Of a DNA stretch of 64,000 nt, positions 45,741-57,733 are shown piece by piece. The DNA comes from Anniella stebbinsi (Eukaryota; Chordata; Lepidosauria; Squamata; Anniellidae). The stretch is taken from positions 63,030,609 to 63,094,608 of the forward strand of contig JARDYH010000003.1 of the NCBI GenBank assembly GCA_029215795.1, read 5' to 3'. Made by a program: the position numbers and the translations under genes. The notes under the pieces are model-generated. The model worked only from the letters and a program-made list of their open reading frames with translations. It was not told the origin of the DNA and made no database searches. Numbering within the stretch: the first letter of the stretch is position 1; each line of letters begins with the position of its first letter.

Positions 45741-47759
45741 ATGTGGCTCTCTATCTGATGCCCTTTATCCATGATGGCTTGGCATGTTTGAGTTCAGATG
45801 ATATGCCAACTCATTGTGGAAAAAGCAACCACTACCACAGCCCATAGATTTCCAGAGTGGGTTCCCCCCCCCAATCTACTCTAAGCTGTCTAGGTTCAGA
45901 TAACATGCCAACCCACCATGGATTCTTTCAAACAACAAACCATGATGGGTTGGGGTGATGCAGGAACCTAGTCATTGTGGCTTACTTCCAGCTAGACAAC
46001 CCAAGACAGTTCCAGCCCTGGTTATGGTGGGGAGGGGAAATCAGGTATTGAGGATACTTCGAGACACCTAGCTCCAAGAACTGGTACTTAAAAGGCAATC
46101 AGCAGCTATTCCAACTTTCCCTCCTTAACATATTTTCTGTAGTAAGGAAAAAGATGCTAGAAGCAATGACAAAACACAGGAGAGTTACAAATGTTATCTA
46201 TATCCCCCATAAAATTCTGGGAATGAGTCAGGGAGATTGGACAATAGAAAGCATCTTCTGGTAGCAGCCTGGGTTAGGAATAGGGAAAGAACTGTGACTT
46301 ATCTCAAAATGGAGAACATTCATGTCTTTTGAACCTATCCTCTTCCTAATTTCTAAGCTCTCTGAAACAGCTGACACATTTTTCATGTTTACTGCATAAT
46401 CATGAAGGCATTTAGATGTGCAGGCCTAAATAAGCATCTTTGCATCATATCCTCAGTTCTGGGTTTTGCAACTTCGAATAAACAGGACAGAGTTTCCTGT
46501 GAACTTGTAATAGCAAGTGATATTCTTGCCAGTGCCTGTGAGATAATCATCTCAAGGCTAGGGTTTCTTCAGGTAACTAGGTTATTGCAGTACATTTTCC
46601 CAAAACTCTTTGAAAGCTAGTCTTCCTGTAAATTTTACATTTCACACATGTTATCCTTTGATCAATGAATCCCGTTCCATACCAGGAGTCCAGTTAGAGA
46701 CTGAAATAATTGAGTCACATATTAGTGAGGGCTTAATATTGCCAAGAAATTAACAAAGAGTGTCTCATCAAAATGAAACCAGCTTCGACAATGGACAATT
46801 TGTCACAAAGCCATTGAAAATATGGGAAGATTTCCAGTTTTCTTTTGCACCCTCTAAATTCTAAACATACCATTTATAAAATGTGTGACAGAGTTCCCAG
46901 AGAAAATTCATGTTTGTAACCTTTAAAAAAATCTCTAGCATGAATACTCCATTAATTTTTTTTTTGGGGGGGGGGGGGAATCTCTTTGATAAGGAACATA
47001 ATTATTTTAGGGCAGCAAGAACCTTGCAACATTTGATCAAGAGGAATTATTTGGCTAACCAAAAAAGCCATCTAATTCTTTGCAGGGACGTGTGTGTGTG
47101 TGTGTGTGAGAATATTCAAGGACAAGGTCTGACCCAAACAAAAAAGTTGTCAGATGAAAACGTTATCCTTTTATGAAGATTTCATAGGCCAGCTGAGGAC
47201 AGTTAAATATTCCAAGTCTTTAATTGCTGCACATTGCTAATAAATTCATGAAGAGGAAAGGAATACGAATTCTGAGGCGTATGTTGCAAAATAACATATT
47301 CTTTCACTAGATTAGAAATATAGCACAAACAAGGGGAGCCTGGAACATGGTGTTGCAATGTATCCCCACTAGGAGGGCCATTGCAAAAAAAGAGAAAATG
47401 TATAATAAGAGGATAACAGATTTGTATAAAAAATTGCATATTCCTATTTATATGTATAAGTGCAAATTTAGAAATAGTAATTACTAAATAATTACTTCAG
47501 TAAGGTCCATCAGGTTGGCAGGACCTTTTCTATGGTGGTCCCATTAAAAAAACTCCCTACTACAGGAAGTATGCCTGGCTCCCTTGTTTTAAACAAGTTC
47601 CATGTCCCTGGTTGTTTACAGTGCTTGTAACTGATTAATCTGATGTTGGTCCATGCTTTTCAGTTGCAACTTTAAACTGTGACTAATATATTACCTGCTG
47701 GCTTTTATTTTCTCATATTTCTCTCTTTTTTTATGTTGCGTTGAGAGGGAAGTAGCACC
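45741..47759. other. Intergenic, no gene recognised
   Basis: 45760-46030 has repeated AACCCACCATGG / CATGATGGGTTGG words that pair with each other, probably an old palindromic repeat. A T/G homopolymer junction lies at 46950-46978 and a (GT)n run at 47090-47108. Nothing else is supported. Confidence 0.55.
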
Positions 47760-47834
47760 AATGCTGGCAGGAAGAAAGGAGACAAAGTCTGGTGCTAGCA
47801 AGCGTGTATCTTTAATATATTGTATTGAAAGCCT

Positions 47835-47861
47835 GACGTTTCGGATATGATCCTTCTTCAG
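47835..47861 (-). ncRNA. Hammerhead-ribozyme-like core motif
   Basis: On the minus strand the order is CTGAAGA (47861-47855), a 4-bp stem GGAT/ATCC with a 3-base loop (47853-47843), GAAA (47842-47839) and a GTC cleavage triplet (47837-47835). This is the conserved core of a type I hammerhead, but stem III would have almost no loop and stem I pairs poorly (AGCTC against AGGCT). Activity as a monomer is doubtful. Confidence 0.3.
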
Positions 47862-47996
47862 GAGCTATAAACAATGAATAAAATATATACAATGGTAAAT
47901 AAAAATGCAGACAACACCCATCAGAAGTTATACATTCCTTTCTTTTAAAAAAGTTTTTTATATATAGAATAATGATGAATATTTTTCTATTTTTTA

Positions 47997-48000
<4 letters not shown>

Positions 48001-48040
<40 letters not shown>
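48001..48040. repeat. (GA)n microsatellite
   Basis: A pure run of GAGAGA, 40 bases. It is one of four (GA)n tracts over 30 bases in this window. Confidence 0.95.
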
Positions 48041-48047
<7 letters not shown>

Positions 48048-48314
48048 AAATGCATGCTTTCACTGGACAAACATATGCTTGGATTCTCCCTTTAAATTCT
48101 TCTCTATAAAGGCGCTTACATGTCCTTATTGAAAGACACTTGTATTTTAAATTTATGTGTGTGTATATAATTGTTTTCTTCAAACATTAACATTCGTGCA
48201 GACTCCTCTACCGAGTGTGCACTCGGTATCAATAAACAGAAAATATATACACTCTATAAACCAAAATCCATTCCTTTATACTCATGCAGACTCCACTAGG
48301 GAGCGTGCATTGAC

Positions 48315-48673
48315 TTAGGCCCCCTCCACAAGGATGCGCTTTTGCGCCCGGTTCGGGGATTATGCGCATTATCGCGGAGGCGCATTTACGCCTAATCCCT
48401 CTGCACGGGAGGCGGCGAGAGGCGGCGAAGCGCATTAATTGATGTCCAAAAAGCGCTTTAGAAGACGTTAATGCGCATAATCGCTTGTTCACACGGCGAA
48501 AATGCGCTTTAACGGCCGGAGCAAAATAAAAGTCGCTATTTAACGCGCATTCGAAAATGCGCATTATCGGGGAGATAACGCGCCTGTACGCCCGTTTTGC
48601 GCTCCGCTGGTGTGGAGGTAAAATTTATAATGAGCCTTCAAGGCTCATTAAACGTCTCGTGTGGAGGAGGCTA
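48315..48673. mobile_element. CpG-rich non-autonomous DNA transposon (MITE-like)
   Basis: The ends are TTAGGCCCCCTCCACAAGG and CGTGTGGAGGAGGCTATA, an imperfect inverted pair. The interior repeats GCGCATTA, TGCGCATAATCG and AATGCGC on both strands and is dense in CpG, unlike the AT-rich flanks. A second inner end GGTGTGGAGG is at 48608-48617. It is inserted between two units of the preceding repeated sequence. The superfamily is not settled. Confidence 0.6.
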
Positions 48674-50241
48674 TAGACATTATGAACATTCTATAAACCA
48701 ATTCATTCGATATTGTCTTCTCACACCACCCACATTGCTGTCTTCTTCCATTTTACAAAGAATTCCATATTTCCAAAAACCCAAATCAAACAAAAAAAAA
48801 TATTATTGTGACATATGCTGTTAATCATGGAACAACAGGATTTTTATAATTGGCAACCTTTGCTACCACATACATTTGATGGGGGATGCCAGCCTGAAAT
48901 ATATCACACCTTATCTTAAGAAAAGCAGGCTCAATGGTTATCATTTTACCACACTACCCACAGAAGTATCTACTTTCATTTCAAATAGTTTTTAGTTCTC
49001 CCTTCCAAAAACAAACACACAGCCTGACCCCATGGCGTACACTGTTTGTATAAAAATACACGATTTTTGGCATTATATCATTGTTACCTTATTCCAAGCC
49101 TTTTCCCATCCCATAATATCAATGGGACACACTAAGCTGTATCTTAGCATGCGTTACTAAAGAAAATAACAATATTCACAGAATTGAAATCCTTCAGCAG
49201 TTCTCATTGGAGGCTGCATTCTCTCTACAAGTATCTGTCTGTAGCAGTAAGTCAAGGTCAGTTGTTATTTATTGGAGATGATTAGGAGGCTCATCAGCTA
49301 AACTCTATTGGCTCTTCTAAGATTCTGGTCATACTTAGTTCCCTTTCGGTAGCCCGAGTTCATTTATTTCAATACCATTTCTCATTGCTTGTAGGTGTGT
49401 AATTCTAACAACTCATTAAGTCCTTACGGTGTTACAGATTTTAAAGTGAACATCCAAAAATCTCTCTTTTGCTGAGACATGCCCCTTTTCCCCTTTATGA
49501 CATTTTATTTTGTGAACTGCCTTGACAAGACTGTACAGCCCTGAAAATGTTATATAAATACTTACATAAATAAATAAAATGCAGAATATTTCATTATACA
49601 GGGAACCTTCTCTGTCAGTTTACTGCACAGATACTAATTGTTACTGGATAACTTCCAGGCCCCTGCTCCCCACTTCAAGGCTCCAGCTCCCTATTATCTT
49701 TAAAATGGAATTGGACTGAATGGTCCTTCCAATAAGGGTGCCTTTAAATAGATGACTGGCCCCTGTAAAGAAGGACACAGGGCCTCATCTTCACCCCCTA
49801 AGTTATGTGTTCCTATTCAGGGCTCCCAATATTCTGGAACAGGGATCTTGAAGTGAATTTTAGGTCTAGCCAATGGATAAAAGAACAACCTTTTTCTCTT
49901 CCCCAACCCAACCTTTCCTTCTTGTGCTGGAGGGCTGACATCCCCAAACTGGAGCACTTTATAACCTAGAGTGGGGGGATGAGCTCTCTTCTTCTGAAAC
50001 ACCCTTTGATAGTGTGAGGGGATATGCATCTCAGATACTTACTAAAAGCTGTCTCTCCCCTTACCCTCCATTTTCCTTTCCTTTTTTCTTCTTTAATTGA
50101 TCCTTGAGCACTCTTCTCTTCTGCTCTCAACTATAGACTTAACTGATAGACTGTCAACAAACCATCTAGATGTGATGTTTGCACATAGTTAACTCTTGCA
50201 AGCAGACTTTTAAAAAATAGCCAATGCCAGGTGGGGTGGCT
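48674..50241. other. Intergenic, no gene recognised
   Basis: The sequence after the MITE resumes the repeat it interrupts (TCTATAAACCAATTCATTC). The rest is AT-rich and featureless apart from AAATAAATAAAAT near 49565, which may be an old LINE tail. Confidence 0.55.
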
Positions 50242-50562
50242 GTAGGGTGACTATATGGAAAGGAGGACAGAGCTCCTGTATCTTTAACAGTTGCATAGAA
50301 AAGGGAATTTCAGCAGGTGCCATTTGTATGCATGTAGCACCTAATGATATTCCCTCTTCATCACAACAGTTAAAGTTGCAGGAGCCCTGCCCTCTTTTGT
50401 ATCTGAGCACATTAGCTATACTCCTGCAGCTTTAACTGTTATGATGAAGAGGGGATTTCACCAGGTGCTGCATGCATACAAATAACAGTTGCTGAAATTC
50501 CCTTTTCTATGCAACTGTTAAAGATACAGCAGCCCTGTCCTCCTTTTCATATGGTCAGCCTA
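50242..50562. mobile_element. Palindromic fold-back element, 321 bp
   Basis: The left end TAGGGTGACTATATGGAAAG and right end CTTTTCATATGGTCAGCCTA form inverted termini. The inside is one imperfect palindrome centred near 50408. Each half itself contains an inverted pair (ATCTTTAACAGTTGCATAGA; TCACAACAGTTAAAG). It belongs to the same group as 14868-15012 and 61965-62270. Confidence 0.8.
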
Positions 50563-50597
50563 GGTGGCTGTGATGTAAAAAAGGAATCTCTTGTTGG

Positions 50598-50599
<2 letters not shown>

Positions 50600-50637
<38 letters not shown>
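50600..50637. repeat. (GA)n microsatellite
   Basis: A pure (GA)n run. The sequence after it (AATCACAATGGGGGAACCCA, CGCCTGCTATTTG) resembles that after the GA-rich tract at 57739-57765 (AATCACAATGAGGGAAGGAC, GCCTGCTGTTTAC). The tract may be part of a dispersed element. Confidence 0.9.
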
Positions 50638-50640
<3 letters not shown>

Positions 50641-50834
50641 ATTTTAACTCTTTGTTGTCCCCCAATGTGGTCGCAATCACAATGGGGGAACCCACGCCTG
50701 CTATTTGATGGGAGGGAAACTCTCATTGTCTTTTTTTAAAAAAAATCTACATACTATGGCTAACTTCAGCACAAATGTCATATCTAGGTTGGCCTACAGT
50801 CTTCCTGACATCTGGTTACTTAAGACTCTCCCCT

Positions 50835-51767
50835 CCCCCCCACTTCTCTTGTACACTTTTCCTTCCCTATTCATGGTTGTTTACAGGTCGTTTAGATGAT
50901 GTCATGACCCTCCAGTTTAGCTTCTGTGTCTAAAGAGCACTTTCACAAGGTGTGCTGTTGTTTTTTAGAGCAGGGGAAATGTGGCATTTTGTTGTAAAAG
51001 TGAAAGTAAGCGCAATTTCCTCTTGTGCATTCATATTATTCCACTATACCATAGTGCCACCTACAGGTTATGTAGGGGAAAAGGAAAGGAAACACTTCTT
51101 GTGTGGTGCTCAGTTCTCTATTCTGTTTTGAAACTGAGGGGGAATCCACACATAAGGTTGTTACATTTTAAAGTGGTCATCATAACGTCAGGTATTACTG
51201 CGTTTGAAAACGTCCTGGGTCACATGAAGTTAATACTACGTTACCTCAGTAAATTTCTCCCGTCGTTACAGCGTTAAGGCAGGTCTCACTATTTCTTTTC
51301 AGCATCGTTTCTTCTGCCGTGACTTCCTCATTACCTAGTTTCCACGCCCACTTCCCCATAAACCCTTCTTTCTTTCCCTTGCTTCCAAGAGAGCATTAAG
51401 TCTTAAAGGGGAAGCGCAGAATTTTAGCCAACGGCAATACTAACAATTTCGGAGCCGAAACACGCCCACCATTGTTTGATTGGATTACATAGATATGAAC
51501 TTAGTGACACAATGACGATCAGGAAGGACACATGCTCCTTCTTGCAACACTTCTTATGAAAATACCACGACATATATCGCAGAAGAAGGGGGTAAAATAT
51601 CACGAAGAAAAAACGTCATAGTAAGTGCGTCATGTGGCCCAATGAGTGGTCATTACCCTTTCTTAACGTAGCATAACTAAAGTGTAGTTCCCCTCTGAAA
51701 GTAGGTTCAGCAAATTAACAATCTCATGTATAAAAGCTCTCAATTGCCACCAACATTCTGTAAGTTC
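50835..51767 (+). repeat. Unclassified dispersed repeat, copy 2, interrupted
   Basis: It matches 10360-10722 in order: TTTACAGGTCGTTTAGATGA, TCATGACCCTCCAGTTTAGC, CTTCTGTGTCTAA, GGTTATGTAG, then after a 560-bp interruption GAAAGTAGGTTCAGC and TCATGTATAAAAGCTC. The break is at 51136-51695. Confidence 0.65.
51136..51695. mobile_element. 560-bp non-autonomous DNA transposon inserted in another repeat
   Basis: The ends are GAGGGGGAATCCACAC and, reverse-complemented from the right, GAGGGGAACTACACT. The flanks TGAAACT (51129-51135) and TGAAAGT (51696-51702) look like a 7-8-bp target-site duplication with one change. The interior keeps many CpGs and codes for nothing. The site matches the undisturbed sequence at 10660. 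Confidence 0.7.
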
Positions 51768-51956
51768 ACGGGTCCCTGTCAGGCCATTTGACTTTTTCTT
51801 TTAAATTTATTTTTCTTTTAATTTAGAAATATGTATATATACTTCTACACACTTAAGCAATCTCCAAGTATGTAGAAACCATTGCCTTTTGTGGGAGGGG
51901 GTTGTCCCATTTCAGTTTCAAACAGATAGGCATGTGAACCGCTAATTTTACTATTA
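51768..51956. other. Short intergenic stretch, no feature recognised
   Basis: AT-rich sequence between two repeats. Confidence 0.5.
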
Positions 51957-52070
51957 GAGCAGGGGATCTTTTGGCCTACAACTCCCATCAGACCAAGCCA
52001 ACATAGGCAATGGTGAGGGATCATGGGAGTTGTAGGCCAAAACATCTGGAGGGTCACAAGTTGCTGACCT
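51957..52070. repeat. Short palindromic dispersed repeat, complete copy
   Basis: TTTTGGCCTACAACTCCCAT faces ATGGGAGTTGTAGGCCAAAA, with the outer part AGGGTCACAAGTTGCTGACC. It can form a long hairpin. Other copies or fragments are at 11415-11475, 17618-17705 and 56125-56250. Confidence 0.8.
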
Positions 52071-52940
52071 CTGTATTAGAGAAATGATTCCCTCACAAGA
52101 GCCAGCAAAGGAATGTGGCAGTTCCATTAGACCAAGGCTGAAGTTTTTCATATAAGAAAAATCTTAGTTTTACTGGACATCAAAGAGAGTTATCAATGCA
52201 ATCCTGTCTACTTTATAAATTCCACATTCCAAGGCAACCCACTTACTCACCACCACTGGGCCTCTTTTGACAGTTAAAATGGCATGAATCCAAACAGCAC
52301 AGGTCAGGCTCTATCATCTGGCAAATATCCTGATCTGCAGCTTGTTTCATGCCATGTGAAAGTACTGTAAAGTCTTACTCCTGTCCAGTTTCATAACCTT
52401 GAGAGTTCACTTCTCACCATGTGACTATGTTGTTTCCTTAAGGATTGTCATTATTAAAGACTGTTTGTTTGTTTGTTTGTTTGTTTTGGAACAGCACTGT
52501 CACAAGACAAAAGTCCTGCCAGTCATTACCATCAGTGAATTCTATTTTCCTGGAAAGGCTTTAATGTCATTTAATATCATTTTTCTTAAGGCATCTTATG
52601 CTTCTTTATTTTGGAATATGGAGAGCCGCATGCTTGCTATACACCAACCCAGTTCAAAACAACAGAGCTTTGTTTAATATCTTTTAAATTAATGTTTATG
52701 CTCCAGATATATGAAGACATTCCTTTCGGTACATTCAATGGATATTTCATTTCAAGATTCATCTCATGAATGTTTAAAATTACATCAAATGAGAGGCAGA
52801 GCAAGGCACAAAAACATAAAGCTGGAATGTTTTAGAAAATATCTTATTCCAGGTGCTGAGTTTCCCCAAATAATGAAATGGCATCCCCTACTACCCTTAA
52901 TTTCCTCTTTCCTTAACAAGATTTTTATCTCCTAGAACCC

Positions 52941-52978
<38 letters not shown>

Positions 52979-54901
52979 TGTATGCAGAACTTTTTTTCCT
53001 GGCCTTGTATTTCTAGGCTTAATGAACTCTTTTCCCACCCATAAAACCTGGATTTTCCCCCTAAACTCATGTGCCCTATGCCAGCAATTCACTGCAGAAA
53101 CATTCATTGTTTATCTGCTAGTGCTAGGAGGAAACACCAAATGGTTCCCATTGCTGATAAAATGAGGGTTACTGTTGTTCACAATTCTTGGGTGAAGTGA
53201 GACTTCTGGGCTAGAGGTGCTGAGCGGGCTTAACTGTCACCTACATGCAGAGCCAGCCCAAAACATTTTGCTTCTTGAGGCAGGGCAACAAATGGCACCC
53301 CCACACATACACACACACACACAGACACACAAGTCAAGGTGTATCTACCCTAAGGTCAGCCAAGTTATTTAAGCACCTGAAGCATAAAACCCCACAAGTA
53401 CCCCCAACATCAACAACTGTTATTATTGTAACAATACAATAATAATAAATCAGTAACAATTTTCTGTCCTTTCACGATCTCCCAAAATTAGTTGTCTTAG
53501 GTGGATGCCCCACTCTGCCTATTGATAGGGTCGGCCCTGCTCAGTTGTAGGTCTATTTACCTAATAAGCCTGTGGGCTGAACACTTCTTTAAAGGTGGAG
53601 ATCCCTATTGAGGGCCCTACATTTATAGCGGTAGAGATTGGCTGAAAGGAGGGTGTAAACTAAAAGAGCACTTAAGAAAGAAAATAGATATTTTCAAGAT
53701 ATGTTGTGCCTATGTTTTGATTTTTATTCACTAAAATATAGTGAATAAACCAACAAATGGTTTTATTGGCATTTCTCTTCCTATCATCCTTAATAGCAAT
53801 ACAGTCAGTCCTTATATTTAAGAAAGAATATAATTTATCACAAATGCATAAAGTTACTTCACATATTATTTTATCTGTTACATATGTATTCCTTATACGT
53901 GCCATGGAACAAGCGCTTGATTTTATTATTTGTCTGGATATTTGTGCTATGCAATAAGTACATATTGATTATTTAATTGGTTTTATTGGATAATTTTACA
54001 TTGCCTTTAGATCCTCGGCCTAATCATATGTGATTAGATGAGATCCAGCCTTCCAACCCAATATTTGGCCTAAGATATTCAGTCTCTTGAGACTAAGGAA
54101 GTTCAAGACATAGTTCTTCATCCCATTCAGGCATCTTCAACAATGATAATAGTTCATGCTTGTTTAACTTTGGAATTCCTTAAAGCTCTATATTTAGGTT
54201 TTATCCGCTTGCCATGTAGTCTTAGGAAACTCCTGGCTCCTGCATGTCTCACTCCAGTTAAGCTAACTATTATGACCTTGTTATCCTAGGGCGACATAGT
54301 GCCAGCAATTGTGCAGTATGCATTATACATAAAGGCTTCTGGAATTCTGGAGTTCGCATTCTAATAATTTGAAAAGATTTAGGCCCAAATGACTTTAGGC
54401 CCAAATGTCTTTGCCCATACATTTTAAGCTGTTATTTTAAATCAAGCTGGTTGGTTTGGCCAAGAGATAAGAAAAGAAAAAAGAAACAGACACAATCCTG
54501 GGAGAAGTTTTACTGTGCATTATCCATTGAAATGAATGGGAACTACTCAAGTTCTCTTATGCTGGCTATTTCAATGACACTTTCAAAGAAATATATTTCT
54601 ACTAGATTGTGCCTGATGTTTTAAGTTAAAATGGAAAGAAAAGAATCTTGCCCTCAAAATGGCAACCTACAACAACCCTTTCAAATGTGAAGTTTTATTT
54701 ATGAGATAAAGCACTGGCTTTTATTTTAAATCCCCAGTGAATACAAGAATAACCTAACTAGAATTATTGGTCAGTTTCATTCTTGATCATGTTCCAGTTT
54801 TTGGAAGCAAAATTAAAATGGATAGTTTCACAAGATTGCTTTTAAATGCTATCACATGACTTGTTGGCTTAAATGTGCCTGATAAGAGGATTTCTTGAAG
54901 G

Positions 54902-54903
<2 letters not shown>

Positions 54904-54943
<40 letters not shown>
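54904..54943. repeat. (AT)n microsatellite
   Basis: About 20 AT units. A shorter one is at 52943-52974. Confidence 0.95.
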
Positions 54944-54945
<2 letters not shown>

Positions 54946-55814
54946 CAATGATCTGAATAACAACACAAGCCTTTATAAGACCTTAAATGTTCTAAGTCAA
55001 TAGTTTCTATAATCTAAAAAAAAAACAACCCTGAAATATATACAGGCAAAGATCCAGTAATAGATCTTTTGGATTTAGCTGCAGGATAGGATTATGTGTT
55101 GGTCTGTCATATGCTTGCATATGTGCTATATGAAGCCCTTATATACACTGCATGTCTGATGGAATGTGGGATATGTCCATACTTACAATGTTTTGTGCGA
55201 TTCACTGATTTATGCATTCCTTCTGATTTCCTTTTTTAAAAAAATGGGTATCAAGCTCATATAGATATTGCTAATGCGCATACACCCTGCATCACACACA
55301 ACACTCTACATGCAACAGATATGGTGTGATGGTAAAGCTTATCTTGCTCTTTTGCTTGTGTTCTAACTAGTCAGACTTATTTTTTCAACTACTCACTGCC
55401 ATTAACTACAAGACTCTGGGGATAGAAAATATATAGGGGCTATTGGAACAATCAACAAAAAGATTAACTACCGCTGACTTTCATTATCTTGGCTACCAAC
55501 TGCCACATAGTGTAGTATTAGGACATGATACTATTAGTTTCTACCCTTGTCTAAAAGATCAATTTCCAAAGAACAGCATTGGTGGCAGTTATCATGAGAA
55601 AGGTAATCAAGACATGGCCTCTAGTAGACAACTAGAAGTGTAAAGACAATGTGGATGACAATATAGATAGGCAAAGCAGAAAAGAGTAAGAAAGGCCTCA
55701 GGAACTGAGGGATAACAGAAATCTTTGATGAGTTCTACACATTTCAAAGTAAAAGATCCCCCTTCAAGAGCTTACAAGGGAAATAAATAAGAAGCTTGCC
55801 TGTTCTCTTTCTCT

Positions 55815-55855
55815 GTGTGTGCACGCGTGTATGTATGTGTGTGTGTGTGTGTGTG
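55815..55855. repeat. (GT)n microsatellite, interrupted
   Basis: GTGTGTGCACGCGTGTATGT is followed by a pure GT run. Confidence 0.9.
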
Positions 55856-56124
55856 TACACACATGTGTGGTTAAACATTTCGAGCTAAACGTAATGGTTT
55901 AACATGTCATGTGAACCATTCCTAATCATGGTGGCTACATAACCACAGTTTAAACATGCTCACTAACCATTTGCTGCAAAAGGGCTAGCAGCCTAACCAT
56001 GGCTCCATGTGTCGTCTGAACAGGCCCATACCTTTGAAAATCAAATTTTAAAAACCAACGACGCAAAGCTTTCTTTCTCCCTACATTTACAAAGAATTGC
56101 TGCAACCTTCCAGTGATGATAAGT

Positions 56125-56250
56125 CCAGCCTTCCCCAACCTGAATGCCTCCAGATACCACAGTAACCTCTAACCAGCATTGCCAATGGTCAGGGATGATG
56201 GAGTTGTAGTCCAAAACATTTGAAGGGATCCAAGGTGAGTAAGGCTGACA
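56125..56250. repeat. Short palindromic dispersed repeat, complete copy
   Basis: CAGCCTTCCCCAACCTGAAT at the left faces GGATCCAAGGTGAGTAAGGC at the right. The middle has CCAATGGTCAGGGATGATGG and GAGTTGTAGTCCAAAACATT. It is the same family as 51957-52070 with more divergence. Confidence 0.75.
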
Positions 56251-57398
56251 CAGACTCATATAAGACTTGCACTTCTTAACTTCCTCAGAACTTCATTCCA
56301 GATACAATAAAACGAGATTTGAAGGGCCTCTTTCCCCTCAGTCAAACTTTACCCATACTTCTTCTCAGGGCTGAGCCAGGCACTTTGGCCTATATTGCAC
56401 ACAGCTTTGAGACAACTTTCCTCCAATTAAGTTGGGATTTTAGTCCAAAAGTGGTGGCACATTGCCACGGCAAGTCTGAATTTGGCAGCTAAGTTCTTCT
56501 AAAGCCTGAGAGCGCTGAATAGTTTTTTATGGATAGATGTTTGAAGCTGAGATGCAGTTCTCAAAATTCTCCTCTATGAAGTTAGATCTAAAATATTATC
56601 CTGTTTAAATATTTGATATTTAACAACAGAATTTTACACCTGTTGATATTTTACCTTTTACTGTGACATGCAATAGACAGTTGACTATATTTGATAGTTG
56701 ACATGCCTTAGCATTTTGTATCTGGATTTATATGATTATTGATAAGCAATGATATTAATATTTGCCAATATTTGAAAGCTGTCATATGACATGCATTTGT
56801 CACATGTATTTCAACATGGTCATCTTTTTCACAGTCTTATTTTACCTTTAATATGATTTGGGGATGAGGTAGATTTCAGGGTCAAGAATTAGAGATGACA
56901 GCAGATGTTCACTCAGCTCTGTTTTTACACTGTTAGCAACATAAAATGTTATATTTTCCCTGTTGGGCTTCTACTCTTAAAACTCATGTACATTTTGCAA
57001 AAGCATTCTTTTAATAATCGAGATATGATCCAGCTACCATTTAAACTGGTGAACTTCAACTGTCTTAGGTATAAGTACACTGAGAGATTTGTGGATAGCT
57101 GTGTCGGAAAATGGCCTCCTCCATTGCAGTGATAAAATTTATATTTTAGCCTGTGGCTAAGTGCTATAAAAAGACTTCAGCCTGCTGGAAATGAACAATT
57201 ATGGCGCAATATTGTCAAGTGACATTTATAGGTTGTTCTGAGCATTTTATTCACTATCATATTTGAAGTAAACAATAAAGGGTTTCATTTTCGCTCCTGG
57301 AACAAAGAAAGCAATATTCAGATAAAATTCAAATAGTCATTTCTTTTCCTTTTGTTTACTAAAAGCAGATCAGGAATCACTAAAAGTTAGATAGAAGA
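56251..57398. other. Intergenic, no feature recognised
   Basis: AT-rich sequence without identifiable repeats or genes. Confidence 0.55.
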
Positions 57399-57400
57399 TA

Positions 57401-57731
57401 CAGTGGTGGCCAAAATTGTGGACACTTTTTGAAATTTTCATGTTTTGCAACTTTGAAAGCTTATAGAAAATGTTCTGTTTCACAACGTTCAATTGTTTAT
57501 ATATCAATTGAAAGAGAATTTAATGCTAAATTCAAAACAAAATAAAGTAAGCATAACTTTTTTTTTAACTGCAGGTATTTGCATTCTGTTTTTTGTTTTG
57601 AATTCAGCATTAAATTCTTTTTCAATTGATATATAAACATTTGAACGTTGTGAAACAGAACATTTTCTATAAGCATTCAAAGTTGCAAAACATGAAAATT
57701 TCTAAAAGTGTCCAAATTTTGGCCACCTCTG
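57401..57731. mobile_element. Tc1/mariner-type MITE, 331 bp, flanked by TA
   Basis: TA dinucleotides flank the element at both ends. The ends CAGTGGTGGCCAAAATTGTG and, from the right, CAGAGGTGGCCAAAATTTGG are inverted repeats. Nearly the whole unit is one palindrome (GAAACAGAACATTTTCTATA faces TATAGAAAATGTTCTGTTTC). There is no transposase, so it would need one in trans. The arms still match well, which suggests moderate age. Confidence 0.88.
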
Positions 57732-57733
57732 TA

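Larger units (their letters stand above)
47760..48314 (-). mobile_element. Possible Penelope-like retroelement fragment
   Basis: On the minus strand, CTCCTGAAGAAGGATCATAT followed by CCGAAACGTCAGG resembles the hammerhead-bearing ends known from Penelope-like elements. Two diverged copies of a GTGCAGACTCC-type unit lie at 48197-48240 and 48284-48312, and TCTATAAACCAA recurs. No reverse transcriptase is visible, so the assignment is weak. Confidence 0.3.
52071..56124. other. Intergenic, AT-rich, microsatellites only
   Basis: It contains (TTTG)n near 52463-52487, (AT)n at 52943-52974 and 54904-54943, a (CA)n-like run near 53300-53330 and (GT)n at 55815-55855. No exon, RNA gene or transposon with clear limits is recognised. 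Confidence 0.6.

Noticed and set aside
48229..48564. 111-codon open frame on the minus strand
   Set aside because: It coincides with the CpG-rich MITE-like block. The residues mirror the GCGCATTA repeats, and no domain is visible.
54230..54310. GACCTTGTTATCCTAGGGCG, similar to a stretch of mitochondrial 16S rRNA
   Set aside because: The similarity is about 20 bases only, and flanking sequence does not continue the match. Chance resemblance is likely; a nuclear mitochondrial insert is not supported.
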